Below are positions 35,622 to 44,976 of a DNA stretch of 64,000 nucleotides, piece by piece. The position numbers and the translations under genes were made by a program. Every line of letters starts with the position of its first letter. Position 1 is the stretch's first letter. The notes beneath the pieces were generated by a model. The model was not told where the DNA came from and did not search any database. It saw nothing but the letters and a program-made list of their open reading frames with translations. Origin of the DNA: Prevotella sp. Lineage in GTDB: Bacteria; Bacteroidota; Bacteroidia; Bacteroidales; Bacteroidaceae. The stretch lies in assembly GCA_017619375.1 (NCBI GenBank), contig JAFZSL010000038.1, forward strand, positions 111,389-175,388, written 5' to 3'.

Positions 35622-38600
35622 ATGAAACTACTGACAACCCTGCTGACGGCCACGTTGGCCATCCTCTCCGCCACTGCACAGACACAGTTGACCACCACCG
35701 AGGCACAGTCCCTCTTCCAAACCACGACGAAGGCGCGGGTGAGCATCCACGACCCCTCAGTTGTCTTCCATGAAGGTCAGCAACGCTATTACATCTTCGG
35801 TTCGCACAAGGTGGGAGCCTACACCCGCGACATGAAAAACTGGACCGTGGCCAACCCCATCTGGCGCACCGCCACCACCTATAACGCCTCCAATGCCGAC
35901 GCCTTCGTCACACCCGCCGTCAAGCAAGTGACCAAAGGTGGACAAATGGTGACCTTCCCGGCCTTCAACGCCCTGGACTGGTCAGCCCGTCATGACAGTA
36001 GTTACGACATCAATGGCAACATGTGGGCACCCGACGTCGTCTACAACCCCGTGATGAAGAAATGGTGCTACTATCTCAGCATCAATGGCAACGACTGGCA
36101 TTCGAGCATCATCCTGTTGACCTCCGACAACATCACCGGTCCCTACCTCTACCAAGGTCCGGTGGTCACCTGCGGGTTCAAGGATTCACAACATTCCTAC
36201 AAGGAGACCGACCTCGAACTTGCCATCGGCACACAGTCGTCCCTCCCCAGCCGCTACAACGTAGGGAGCAACTGGGGAAAGCGGTGGCCCCACACCATCG
36301 ACCCCGCCGTGTTCTACGATGGCGACGGCAACCTATGGCTCACCTACGGTTCATGGTCGGGCGGCATCTGGATGCTCCAACTCGACGAGAACACCGGCCT
36401 TCGCGACTACGACGTGACCTACCCTTCCATCAACGGCTCCAGCGACCAAGTGACCAGCGACCCCTATTTCGGCAAAAAGGTGGCCGGCGGCATCTATGTC
36501 AGCGGCGAAGGCCCCTACATCGAACGCATCGGCAACTATTATTATCTGTTCGTGAGTTATGGATTCTACTCCCCCGACGGCGGGTATGAGATGCGCGTCT
36601 TCCGCTCTACACAGCCCGACGGTCCCTACACCGATGCCAACGGCACAAGCGCCATCTTCCCCACATATAAGATGAACTACGGCAGAAACGGCGACACGCG
36701 AGGCGAGAAAATCATGGGCGCCTACAACCACTGGGGCGACATGACCGTTGGCGAATGCGCACAAGGCCACAACTCCATCATCGCCGCCAACGACGGAAAG
36801 ACCTACCTGGTGTATCACACCAAGTTCAATGACGGCACCATAGGTCACCAAGTACGTGTCCATCAGGTGTTTGTCAACACGGACGGATGGCTCGTGGCCG
36901 CTCCCTTCGAATACAACGGCGAGGCGGTCACCGACACGGACATTGCCACGAAGCAGCCTTTCTCCACGGAGGAGATAGCGGGAACCTACGACATGCTGCT
37001 GCACAAATATGGCATGGACTACGCCCACTACGAGGAAGTCACACCCCAGCGCATCAAACTCGGCAGCGACGGACAGGTGACGGGCAGCCTCAATGGTTCG
37101 TGGGCCATCGAGACGGGGACGGGATACATCACCCTCACCCTCGGCGGCGGCACCTACAAGGGCGTGATGCTCGAGGAGGAGATGGACGGCAGCACCACCC
37201 GGACCGTCTCCTTCACTGCCTGCAGCCAAGGAGGAGTCAACATCTGGGGATACAAGCGCCATCCCAAATACGAACTGGCGTGGCAGGTGCTCCACCTTTC
37301 AGCACCCGTCAGCGACGGACAAGCCATCATGGGCGACATCGACCTCCAAGGCTTTGCCGACGGCCTTGAAAACGTGACCGTTACGTGGACAAGCAGCAGG
37401 CCGGACATCATCTCTGACGAGGGGGTGTTCGACCCAGTGGGACTGACCGAAGACACACCCGTGACGCTCACGCTGAGGATGGAGACGCCAGGATACTATT
37501 GGACGGAATCCTACACTGTGACGGCACTTTCCGAGACGAACTCCCTGCCCGAAGCCGACTGGATGACAGGATTGCTGGCACACTATGGCTTCGACAACAC
37601 CCCCTTGGCCAACTCCTACAACGCCAACGAGGTGGCTGTGTTGAAAGCCAACGGCACCGCCACGATTCCCACCCTCGACACGGGCAGGCTGCAAGAGGGG
37701 AAGTCGGTTCATCTCTATTTCGGCATCAACGGCAACGAGAGTCATGTGCAAGTGCCCAACCCGCTTTTGGGGCAGACGCTCGAGGAAGGCGCCACCATCT
37801 CGATGTGGGTGAACCGCACCGACAACAACCTCTGGGACGCGCTCTTTGGTTTCGTGGATGGCAACAGCCGCTTCTACATGACAGGCAACACCTACGTGGG
37901 CTATAACAACGGCGCGGGCAACTGGATAGACCTCAACCATCCCAACAGTGTGGATACAGGCCACCTCTCACCGGGGGAGTGGCACCTCGCCACCCTCGTC
38001 GTTGCAAGAGGTGGCATCACGCTCTACGTAGATGGTGAGCAAAAGGTGTTTGGTGCATGCAACGGGTCCTGCAACGGCAGCGACGTGAGCAACGCCAACG
38101 CCTTTGATTACACCCTCATCGTCGACCACCTGGCCCGGGCCACAGAGTTCTATCTGGGCCGTGGGTCGTTCTGGGGTTCGGCCGACGCACGCATCGACGA
38201 CCTCCTCGTCTATAACCGACCGCTGTCGGCTGACGAAGCCTCCGCCCTCTATCAGATGGAGAGCCGCACATCGTTTGACTTCGCATCGGTACCGAGCGTG
38301 GAAAGGGAGATGTTGAGCAGCAAACTCGCCCTCATCAGAGCATTGAATGCCATCCCACATTCCGAGGACGTTGCAGGAGTGGACAACGCCCTCGACACCA
38401 GCCTCAGCAACATCGAGGCACAGATGGCGGGCAACGGACTACTCCCATTGGCCACACTCCTCAGCGAGGCAGAGCAAGCAGCCTTCACCTTCCTCAGCCA
38501 AGCGACACCGATAGACCCGGAGCAGCCGTTCGACCTCACCTTCCTATTGCGCAACCCCGACATGGAGAGCACCGAAGGATGGTCGAACTCCCCCACCCTC

Positions 38601-39242
38601 GACTTTTCCTGCGCGGAATACTACCAAACCGATTTCGACTTCCACCAGACGGTGTCTAAACTGCCCGCCGGCACCTACCAGTTCAGGAGCAACGCCTTCC
38701 AACGTCCGGGAAGGCCTGAGAACTGCACGTCGGCACCTGTCACGGCAGACATCTATTTAGGCAACGACAGCCGACAACTGGCTCACATCACCGCCGGCGC
38801 ACAAGCACAAAGCCTGGGCGGAGGGGAATCTTATGTCAACGGCAAATACATCCCCAACAACATGGAGGCCGCGAGCATCTATTTCGGCAAAGGACTATAC
38901 GAGAACAAAGTCACCTCTTCGCTCCTCACAGACCGAGGCCAACTGACCATGGGCATCCGCGGCACCAACCACGATGCCTTCCATTGGTGCATCTTCGACC
39001 ATTTCCGCCTGCATTATTTCGGTTCGCTCGACCCGCAATGGGTGGATGGAGTCGAGTTCAAGATGGGCGACGTCAACTGCGACGGCGACATCACCATCAC
39101 CGACGTGACATGCCTCGTGTCATATCTGTTGGGCACACCACAGCACATCTTCTGCCACCGAGCCGCCGACCTTGATGGCAGCGGACAGCACACCATCACC
39201 GACGTGACATGCCTCGTGAACCTCGTGCTTAATGCGAGATGA
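35622..39242 (+). CDS. Modular GH43 endo-arabinanase-like enzyme with dockerin-like C-terminus
   Basis: The 1206-residue secreted protein begins with a signal peptide (TLAILSATAQ) and a GH43 five-bladed propeller (residues about 38-430). Its acidic residues are visible: Asp44 in SIHDPSVVF, Asp138 in NMWAPDVV and Glu296 in SGEGPYIE. A C-terminal arabinanase-type beta domain (about 445-545), an Ig-like domain (about 560-640), a LamG/concanavalin-like domain (about 645-870) and a galactose-binding-like region (about 960-1140) follow. The last 60 residues hold two Ca-binding EF-like repeats (GDVNCDGDITITDVTCLVSYLL and LDGSGQHTITDVTCLVNLVL), the dockerin type I pattern. The likely substrate is pectic arabinan or arabinoxylan. 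Confidence 0.9.
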   Translation: MKLLTTLLTATLAILSATAQTQLTTTEAQSLFQTTTKARVSIHDPSVVFHEGQQRYYIFGSHKVGAYTRDMKNWTVANPIWRTATTYNASNADAFVTPAVKQVTKGGQMVTFPAFNALDWSARHDSSYDINGNMWAPDVVYNPVMKKWCYYLSINGNDWHSSIILLTSDNITGPYLYQGPVVTCGFKDSQHSYKETDLELAIGTQSSLPSRYNVGSNWGKRWPHTIDPAVFYDGDGNLWLTYGSWSGGIWMLQLDENTGLRDYDVTYPSINGSSDQVTSDPYFGKKVAGGIYVSGEGPYIERIGNYYYLFVSYGFYSPDGGYEMRVFRSTQPDGPYTDANGTSAIFPTYKMNYGRNGDTRGEKIMGAYNHWGDMTVGECAQGHNSIIAANDGKTYLVYHTKFNDGTIGHQVRVHQVFVNTDGWLVAAPFEYNGEAVTDTDIATKQPFSTEEIAGTYDMLLHKYGMDYAHYEEVTPQRIKLGSDGQVTGSLNGSWAIETGTGYITLTLGGGTYKGVMLEEEMDGSTTRTVSFTACSQGGVNIWGYKRHPKYELAWQVLHLSAPVSDGQAIMGDIDLQGFADGLENVTVTWTSSRPDIISDEGVFDPVGLTEDTPVTLTLRMETPGYYWTESYTVTALSETNSLPEADWMTGLLAHYGFDNTPLANSYNANEVAVLKANGTATIPTLDTGRLQEGKSVHLYFGINGNESHVQVPNPLLGQTLEEGATISMWVNRTDNNLWDALFGFVDGNSRFYMTGNTYVGYNNGAGNWIDLNHPNSVDTGHLSPGEWHLATLVVARGGITLYVDGEQKVFGACNGSCNGSDVSNANAFDYTLIVDHLARATEFYLGRGSFWGSADARIDDLLVYNRPLSADEASALYQMESRTSFDFASVPSVEREMLSSKLALIRALNAIPHSEDVAGVDNALDTSLSNIEAQMAGNGLLPLATLLSEAEQAAFTFLSQATPIDPEQPFDLTFLLRNPDMESTEGWSNSPTLDFSCAEYYQTDFDFHQTVSKLPAGTYQFRSNAFQRPGRPENCTSAPVTADIYLGNDSRQLAHITAGAQAQSLGGGESYVNGKYIPNNMEAASIYFGKGLYENKVTSSLLTDRGQLTMGIRGTNHDAFHWCIFDHFRLHYFGSLDPQWVDGVEFKMGDVNCDGDITITDVTCLVSYLLGTPQHIFCHRAADLDGSGQHTITDVTCLVNLVLNAR

Positions 39243-39320
39243 GCACAGCCATTCATGTCGTTTTTTGCAGACATACATAAAGTGTAACTTTTTGACTTCA
39301 AGGCCACACTTCAATACAAT

Positions 39321-42300
39321 TTACGCCACTCCGCCAAAATGCTGACTGACGTAGTTATATACAGCGTCACGGTAGTAGTTGATACTTTCGTCAGAATAAC
39401 TTTCAGGGAGTTCTTTCCAAAGCATATCACGAATGGTGATAATGATGGAAGCCCTTGTTTCTTGCTTGTCGAACGGATGATCCATCGTGGCCAGAAGAGT
39501 TTTTATCTTCTCCAGCAAATCCTTGGCTACAGTCTTGATTTTCTTGATGTCTTCTTTCGAAAGGTCATCCTTCATCAACACATCATACATGGACAGTTGT
39601 TCGTCATTCTCAAAACCCTCTCGGATATACCGTTTTTCCTCTTCTGTCAGTTGGTGTGAAAGGTTCATCAGTTCCTCAAAGGTCTTTTCTATCGTGACAC
39701 GGTTCTGCTCGTTGTTATAGTTCTGAATGATTTCCTGGTATTTTTCGTAGAAATTGATGCGTGAAGGATTTGCTGCCAACAATTTTGCAATACGTTCTTG
39801 CAATAGTTCTTGTATATCTTTCAACACAAGGTTCTTCTCCTTGCTCTTGGCAAACTCACGTCGGAGCAAGTCAAAGTCAATGCCACTGATGTCAAAACGC
39901 CGACTGTCTTCAGCCACCATTGTTGCATCAATCTCCAGATGTTCGTTCACTATCTCATTGATAGCTACACTAAGGTCTGTGATGTCGGCATGCTTGCGCT
40001 TCTTCTGCAATTCCTTGTAGATGGCCTCAATGGCATCCTTCTGTTGCTTCATTTCAGAAGCAATGTCTTCACGGTCGAGGTATTTCCAGTAATTCAGGAG
40101 TGTTGTCACAAAGGTACAATATGACTTCCTGATTTCAAGTGTTTCGCACATTGCATTGGCGGCCTTTTTCAACAATGACAATTTCTCAAAGTTTTCAGCC
40201 TTGATTAAATCGTCCAAATCAAAGCCATGTTCCTTCAAAAAGTCAATGGTGGTGGCTATTGTTTCCAGCACACGCTTGATGAGTTCCTTTTTGTCAATCG
40301 TAGGGTCGTTGCCTGCGCCTCCTTCTGGGTTGGCAGTATAGTCGGCCAGAGCCTGTCGCAGTGCTTTCACAATGCCGATATAGTCAATAATCAGCCCATT
40401 CGTCTTCCCTTCCGACACACGGTTGGCACGGGCAATGGTCTGCATCAGCGTATGGGCCTTCATCGGTTTGTCGATATAGAGACAAGAGAGTGTCTTTACG
40501 TCAAAGCCTGTCAGCCACATGGCACAGACAAAAACGATGCGCAACTTTGAATCGCCATCTTTGAACTCCTTGTCCAGCTCTCGCTTCTCCATCTTCTCAC
40601 GGTGTGGCTTGATGTCAAGTCCCCACTTCTGGAATGTCTGTATCTCGTTTTGTTCCTGCGATACCACAACAGCCATTTCCGTTTCCTTCATCCACTCCAG
40701 TTTACGCTTCATCTCCTGCGTTTCTTGTTGAGAAGAACAGGTGGCAATCTGCGTTTCAAGGGCCTTGATTTCTTGTTGCCAATATTCCTGCACATAGTTG
40801 TACATCCGCACACAGGTCACCTTGTTATAGCCTACCATCATCGCCTTGCCTGATGTCCAAAGGTCACTATAATGCTTGACAAAGTCTTTGGCCACAATAC
40901 GCAGACGTTTCTTGGCGGTCAACAGGTGTACTTCCTTGGCAAACTCTCGTTCCAACTTTATCAATTGCGATGCATCCATGTCGCCAGCCTGTTCCAGTGC
41001 TGAAGCAATTTCCTCGTTAATCTCTGGATTCTTCAAGTCCTGCAACTTCTCGCCCCGATTCTCATAATAAAGCGGCACGGTGGCTTTATCCTCCACAGCC
41101 CGTTTGAAATCATAGATACTCACATAGCCACCAAACGTTCGGGCAGTGATATTATCGTTCGAGAGAAGCGGCGTACCTGTAAAACCAATACGATTTGCCG
41201 TAGGCAGAAGGTGCATCAGGTTATCGGCAAAGATACCGTTTTGAGTGCGGTGAGCCTCGTCGCTCATCACGATGATGTCGTGGTCGGGATAGATGGGTTC
41301 TGCCTTCGGGTCGTTGAACTTCTGGATGAGCGAGAAGATGAATGATGGATTTCCCTTCAGTTTTGTCTTCAAGTCTTCGCCGCTGCTGGCAATGAATTTC
41401 TTTGCCTTTACGTTCCCCAAAAGACCGCAGTTCTCGAATGTATCACTGATTTGCTTGTTCAGTTCGTCGCGGTCGGTGAGCACAACGATGGTGGGAGAGC
41501 CTTCAAACTTTCTGCGAATCTTCTGTGCCAAAAACAGCATTGAATAACTCTTGCCACTACCTTGCGTATGCCAGAACACCCCTAACTTTCCTTTTACGCA
41601 TTCACGATTGCGATACATCTCCACTGCCTGATTCACCCCCAAGTATTGGTGGTTGCGAGCCAGAATCTTGGCCGTAGTGCCTCCGCTGTGGTCGTAAAGA
41701 ATGAAGTTCTCCAAAAGGTCGAGGAAGTTTTCTTTCTTGCAAATGCCTCGCAGCATGGTTGGCAGTTCTATATTGCCAGATTCCTGTTCTGTCAGTCGTT
41801 TCCATTCGTGGAAAAACTCCCTTTTGGATTCGATGGTGCCCACACGAGCCTCCAGCCCATTGCTGAACATGATAAAGGCATTGTGGTAGAACAATTGCGG
41901 GATGGTGTCGAGATAGTCGCGGTAGTTTTGGTTGAAGGCATCCTGCACCTCCACATCATGATTCTTCAGTTCCATGAATAGCAAAGGCAGGCCATTCACG
42001 AAGCCTACGATGTCTGCCCGGCGATGATACAAGGCTCCATACACCCACATCTCGCGGACACACAGGAAATCATTTTTCTCCGGTGAAGCGAAGTCAATTA
42101 CCTTGGCACGCACTTCATCCGTTTCGCCGTTAGGCTTCACACGAGTCACAGGCACACCGTCCTTGATGTATTGATACTTCTGCTCGTTGATTTGCATCAG
42201 CGTCTGACTGCTCATGTGCTCCGTCATGCGCTCTACAGCTTCCGCCAGTTGCTTTTCCGTCATCCACGGATTCAGCGTCTTCAGAGCCATGCGGAAACGC

Positions 42301-42461
42301 CCCGTCAGCAATACCTCGTGATAACTGCTACGTCCTAACGTGCTATTGACACCTAACAACTCATTGTCATAGGCATATATGCTCGTCCAACCCAGTTCTT
42401 TTTCCAGCAACTCGGCTGCACTCCGCTGTATCAGTTGGTCTTCGCTATAGTCCTTTGCCAT
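39321..42461 (-). CDS. hsdR: Type I restriction enzyme R subunit
   Basis: HsdR is the translocase and nuclease subunit that cuts unmodified DNA. The 1046-residue protein has the N-terminal nuclease region (ADIVGFVNGLPLLFMELKN, PD-ExK type), a helicase with Walker A HTQGSGKSYSM, the DEAH box MSDEAHRTQ and FTGTPL, a second RecA domain with IARANRVSEGKTNGLIIDYIG, and a long helical C-terminus. It is intact and last in a five-gene leftward operon, 13 nt behind the small VbhA-like gene. Confidence 0.96.
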   Translation of the reverse strand: MAKDYSEDQLIQRSAAELLEKELGWTSIYAYDNELLGVNSTLGRSSYHEVLLTGRFRMALKTLNPWMTEKQLAEAVERMTEHMSSQTLMQINEQKYQYIKDGVPVTRVKPNGETDEVRAKVIDFASPEKNDFLCVREMWVYGALYHRRADIVGFVNGLPLLFMELKNHDVEVQDAFNQNYRDYLDTIPQLFYHNAFIMFSNGLEARVGTIESKREFFHEWKRLTEQESGNIELPTMLRGICKKENFLDLLENFILYDHSGGTTAKILARNHQYLGVNQAVEMYRNRECVKGKLGVFWHTQGSGKSYSMLFLAQKIRRKFEGSPTIVVLTDRDELNKQISDTFENCGLLGNVKAKKFIASSGEDLKTKLKGNPSFIFSLIQKFNDPKAEPIYPDHDIIVMSDEAHRTQNGIFADNLMHLLPTANRIGFTGTPLLSNDNITARTFGGYVSIYDFKRAVEDKATVPLYYENRGEKLQDLKNPEINEEIASALEQAGDMDASQLIKLEREFAKEVHLLTAKKRLRIVAKDFVKHYSDLWTSGKAMMVGYNKVTCVRMYNYVQEYWQQEIKALETQIATCSSQQETQEMKRKLEWMKETEMAVVVSQEQNEIQTFQKWGLDIKPHREKMEKRELDKEFKDGDSKLRIVFVCAMWLTGFDVKTLSCLYIDKPMKAHTLMQTIARANRVSEGKTNGLIIDYIGIVKALRQALADYTANPEGGAGNDPTIDKKELIKRVLETIATTIDFLKEHGFDLDDLIKAENFEKLSLLKKAANAMCETLEIRKSYCTFVTTLLNYWKYLDREDIASEMKQQKDAIEAIYKELQKKRKHADITDLSVAINEIVNEHLEIDATMVAEDSRRFDISGIDFDLLRREFAKSKEKNLVLKDIQELLQERIAKLLAANPSRINFYEKYQEIIQNYNNEQNRVTIEKTFEELMNLSHQLTEEEKRYIREGFENDEQLSMYDVLMKDDLSKEDIKKIKTVAKDLLEKIKTLLATMDHPFDKQETRASIIITIRDMLWKELPESYSDESINYYRDAVYNYVSQHFGGVA

Positions 42462-42474
42462 AATACATCTTAAT

Positions 42475-42783
42475 TTATATTGGTCGTCCTTTCTTCGCCT
42501 CGATGGGGTCAGCCTCTCTATCTACTTGTGTGTAGGTTTCGTATTCTTTCCTTTCTTCCTTGTGCTTATGCTTTTCGTCATAATACTGATCTAAAAGCTT
42601 ATTAACCTCTGTCATTGACAGTTCTCCTTCGATATTTTTGCGGGCTAATTCTTTCAGATAGTCAGATACTGTCAGCAAGTCCACCTGTTGCATACCGATA
42701 GCAATGCTCCAGTTTCTTGCTCGTTCTATTTGCTCTGGAGTACCATTTTGTATATAATCATCAAACAGCCCTTTTTGATTCAT
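42475..42783 (-). CDS. Small VbhA-like (Fic-antitoxin-like) protein
   Basis: The 102-residue protein has a helical core, EQIERARNWSIAIGMQQVDLLTVSDYLKELARKNIEGELSMTEV in two adjoining stretches, that resembles VbhA antitoxins of Fic proteins (helix, turn, then x-x-x-Y-I-x-G-E-I-S). The inhibitory S/T-x-x-x-E-G/N motif expected of class I Fic antitoxins is not present; the equivalent stretch reads AIGMQQVD. The C-terminal 35 residues are highly charged. It lies between hsdS (19 nt) and hsdR (13 nt), while the Fic gene is on the other side of hsdS. The function is inferred from weak resemblance and context. Confidence 0.6.
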   Translation of the reverse strand: MNQKGLFDDYIQNGTPEQIERARNWSIAIGMQQVDLLTVSDYLKELARKNIEGELSMTEVNKLLDQYYDEKHKHKEERKEYETYTQVDREADPIEAKKGRPI

Positions 42784-42802
42784 TTTTTCAATTTAATTAG
42801 GG

Positions 42803-43966
42803 TCATACTAATATTTCTCCACTCATCAGTTTGGGAAGCAAGCGGTCGCGGGCTTCGGCAAGGAGGCGGATTTGAGATTGGAGATGCCTTAGTCTCTTAA
42901 ACATTGGCATAACTATTTTTGAGAACTTAGCTTGTAAGTTCATAGGAGGCTCCATAACAGAAATGTTTGAAAGAGTATTTCTATTAAGCGAAGGTATGGC
43001 ACCGCCACTGTTCAAAGTCGTAAAGTCTACTGTTTTAAGCAGGCAGTAGATGTAAAACACGTTATGTCCTTTAAAGTCACTTATGTAAAGTGAAGTGTTA
43101 TGTGGCCAATAATTATCCCAAATAAGTTGGTAAACGCCTAAACTACCAGACCTACCCGTTACAATACCAGGTCCTTCAATCTTGTATTTGTTGTGATTTC
43201 CTATTATTGAAGTAGAACCAACGACAGGATAAGGTCCATCAACAAACTCCTTATGTGTTAGGTCATACCCTCTATGGAAGGTAAGAATGTTATTTACATT
43301 TTTCTTCTCCCAACCCTCCGGCACACCATCGACGATCTTTGTGTTTTCGTGTCCAGGGAAGCGGAGGTCAACGAACCATTCCTTATAGAGCCGCTGCGCT
43401 GCCTCCTCCAATAGCTTTATCTGCTTTTGATAGTTTTCTATCAAAGAGTCGTAGCGGGAAAGGATGGTGGCGATGCGGTGCTGAGTCGACTTCTTTGGAA
43501 CGAAACACTCATAGTCACAGATTTTTGTAGGTGAAGTATGATGAACTGTTGAACCTGTGGAAGTGTTTGCAATTGTACGCTGATAAGCACGAGTTCGCAT
43601 CAACCAATATATATAACCTCTATCACACTCGTCATTTTTGAAAGACACCAAACCTATTCGTTGGTTGTGAAGGTATATCCTTTTGTCGGATTTTGGTATA
43701 TAGGCACTAAAACCAAGAGTGTCTATAGTTTTGCTTAAATCAGTCATAGTAACAATGAAGTCCCCTTCTTTCAAGATGTAATCCTGTGGTATCTCTCCAT
43801 CAAAGAATTTGCACTTCTTTTCTTGGAAGCCTCCACCTATCCTGAAATTTCCAGGGGTAACGAGAACAATATTATTATCATCTTCGATAATATGTTCCCC
43901 ACTAAAAGCAAAGCCATGCTTAATTTCGAGGATATCTCCCAACTTAACTTTCTTCCACTCACTCAT
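42803..43966 (-). CDS. hsdS: Type I restriction-modification specificity subunit
   Basis: HsdS recognises the bipartite DNA target. The 387-residue protein has two target-recognition domains, each starting W-(E)K-K-V/N-x-x-(I/L) (residues about 4 and 219). The first is followed by a conserved helical spacer LLEEAAQRLYKEWFVDLRFPGHE, the second by a similar helix RLLAEARDRLLPKLMSGEI at the C-terminus. This is a normal full-length HsdS with no truncated second copy or inverted repeats nearby, so no shufflon. It overlaps the Fic gene by 4 nt (ATGA). Confidence 0.95.
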   Translation of the reverse strand: MSEWKKVKLGDILEIKHGFAFSGEHIIEDDNNIVLVTPGNFRIGGGFQEKKCKFFDGEIPQDYILKEGDFIVTMTDLSKTIDTLGFSAYIPKSDKRIYLHNQRIGLVSFKNDECDRGYIYWLMRTRAYQRTIANTSTGSTVHHTSPTKICDYECFVPKKSTQHRIATILSRYDSLIENYQKQIKLLEEAAQRLYKEWFVDLRFPGHENTKIVDGVPEGWEKKNVNNILTFHRGYDLTHKEFVDGPYPVVGSTSIIGNHNKYKIEGPGIVTGRSGSLGVYQLIWDNYWPHNTSLYISDFKGHNVFYIYCLLKTVDFTTLNSGGAIPSLNRNTLSNISVMEPPMNLQAKFSKIVMPMFKRLRHLQSQIRLLAEARDRLLPKLMSGEILV

Positions 43967-44961
43967 TCCTCGTCCTCCTTTCTAATGACTTTCCAATGTC
44001 CTGTCTTGTCAGAACCAATACGACAAATGTACTTGCGACTTTGTAGAGTTTTAATGGTTCTTGCAACAGTGGGGCGAGAGAGTTGACAGTATTCTGCCAA
44101 CTTCTCATAAGAATAATCAGGGAATGAACTGATAGCAGCCAATACAGCTCGCTCTGACTTAGACAAAGCAGACACATTAGATTTTACAGTATCATTTACA
44201 GTATCATTTACAGTATCATCGTCCCTCATCAGTCTTAGCAAATCGAGTTGGGTGGCTATTACACAGTCAGCGATAAATTCCGTGAACACCTCTGGACGCG
44301 TATGGGCAGTTTCGAGTGAATAGAAATAATCATGACGCAGAATAGCGGGTATAATAGCTATGGTAAAACCATTACGCAACAAAGCAAGGTTCATCAACAA
44401 ACGCGCCACACGACCATTGCCATCTATAAAGGGATGAATGAAGACAAAACGCTGATGCAACGTGGCAGCCAATTCTATAGGGTGCAGTTTTTTCTCATTC
44501 CCATTATACCATTTGACGAGTTTCTGCATCTCTTCAGGAATCTTTGATACAGCCGATACTGCATAACGACTACCACTGATATATACCTTTACGTTACGGT
44601 AGTGGCCTGCCTTCTCGGCATCAATCTGCTGGTAAAACAAGCGATGAAGATTTAGGATATCCTCTTCTGTCAGTCTTTCTTTCTCCGTAATCTGATATAC
44701 GTAGTCGTATGCTTTGGCATGACCCACAGCCTCGTAATGGTCTCGCAGGGGTTTGCCTTCTATCGTCAGCCCATCTTCTATCACCACTTTTGTTTCCGAT
44801 TCCGTCAGGCTGTTGCCTTCAAGGGCATTGCTCGTATAGGTTAGCCCCACACGATAGTACTCCCTCAACGACTTAAGCGTTTCAGGGGGCAAGGGCCTGT
44901 TTGCAGATAACAAACGGTTGTTTTCGTCAGCTTTTTTATATTTAGAAATTAATGCATCCAT
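43963..44961 (-). CDS. Fic-domain AMP-transferase with winged-helix C-terminus
   Basis: Fic proteins usually AMPylate target proteins. The 332-residue protein has an intact catalytic motif HPFIDGNGRVAR (residues 176-187, His176). Near the N-terminus it has TSNALEGN, matching the inhibitory S-x-x-x-E-G motif of class II, self-inhibited Fic proteins (Ser44, Glu48, Gly49). After the Fic domain a linker of three DTVN/DTVK repeats (residues 249-260), coded by a 12-bp tandem repeat at 44186-44220, joins a winged-helix segment (YSYEKLAEYCQLSRPTVARTIKTLQSRKYI). It lies between hsdM and hsdS with a 4-nt overlap, so it is built into the restriction operon. A TTG at 44976 is the alternative start. Confidence 0.92.
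   Translation of the reverse strand: MDALISKYKKADENNRLLSANRPLPPETLKSLREYYRVGLTYTSNALEGNSLTESETKVVIEDGLTIEGKPLRDHYEAVGHAKAYDYVYQITEKERLTEEDILNLHRLFYQQIDAEKAGHYRNVKVYISGSRYAVSAVSKIPEEMQKLVKWYNGNEKKLHPIELAATLHQRFVFIHPFIDGNGRVARLLMNLALLRNGFTIAIIPAILRHDYFYSLETAHTRPEVFTEFIADCVIATQLDLLRLMRDDDTVNDTVNDTVKSNVSALSKSERAVLAAISSFPDYSYEKLAEYCQLSRPTVARTIKTLQSRKYICRIGSDKTGHWKVIRKEDEE
44186..44220. repeat. 12-bp in-frame tandem repeat in the fic gene
   Basis: Three units of ACAGTATCATTT on the plus strand (the third cut at its end) encode DTVN-DTVN-DTVK on the minus strand. Unit gain or loss would change linker length without a frameshift. Confidence 0.85.
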
Positions 44962-44976
44962 CTCATTAAGTATCAA

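Noticed and set aside
22306-39242. A complete classical PUL
   Set aside because: No SusC/SusD-type genes are present, so it is described only as a carbohydrate-use region.
42803-43966. hsdS shufflon or phase-variable specificity locus
   Set aside because: Only one full hsdS is present, with no partial copies, inverted repeats or recombinase nearby.
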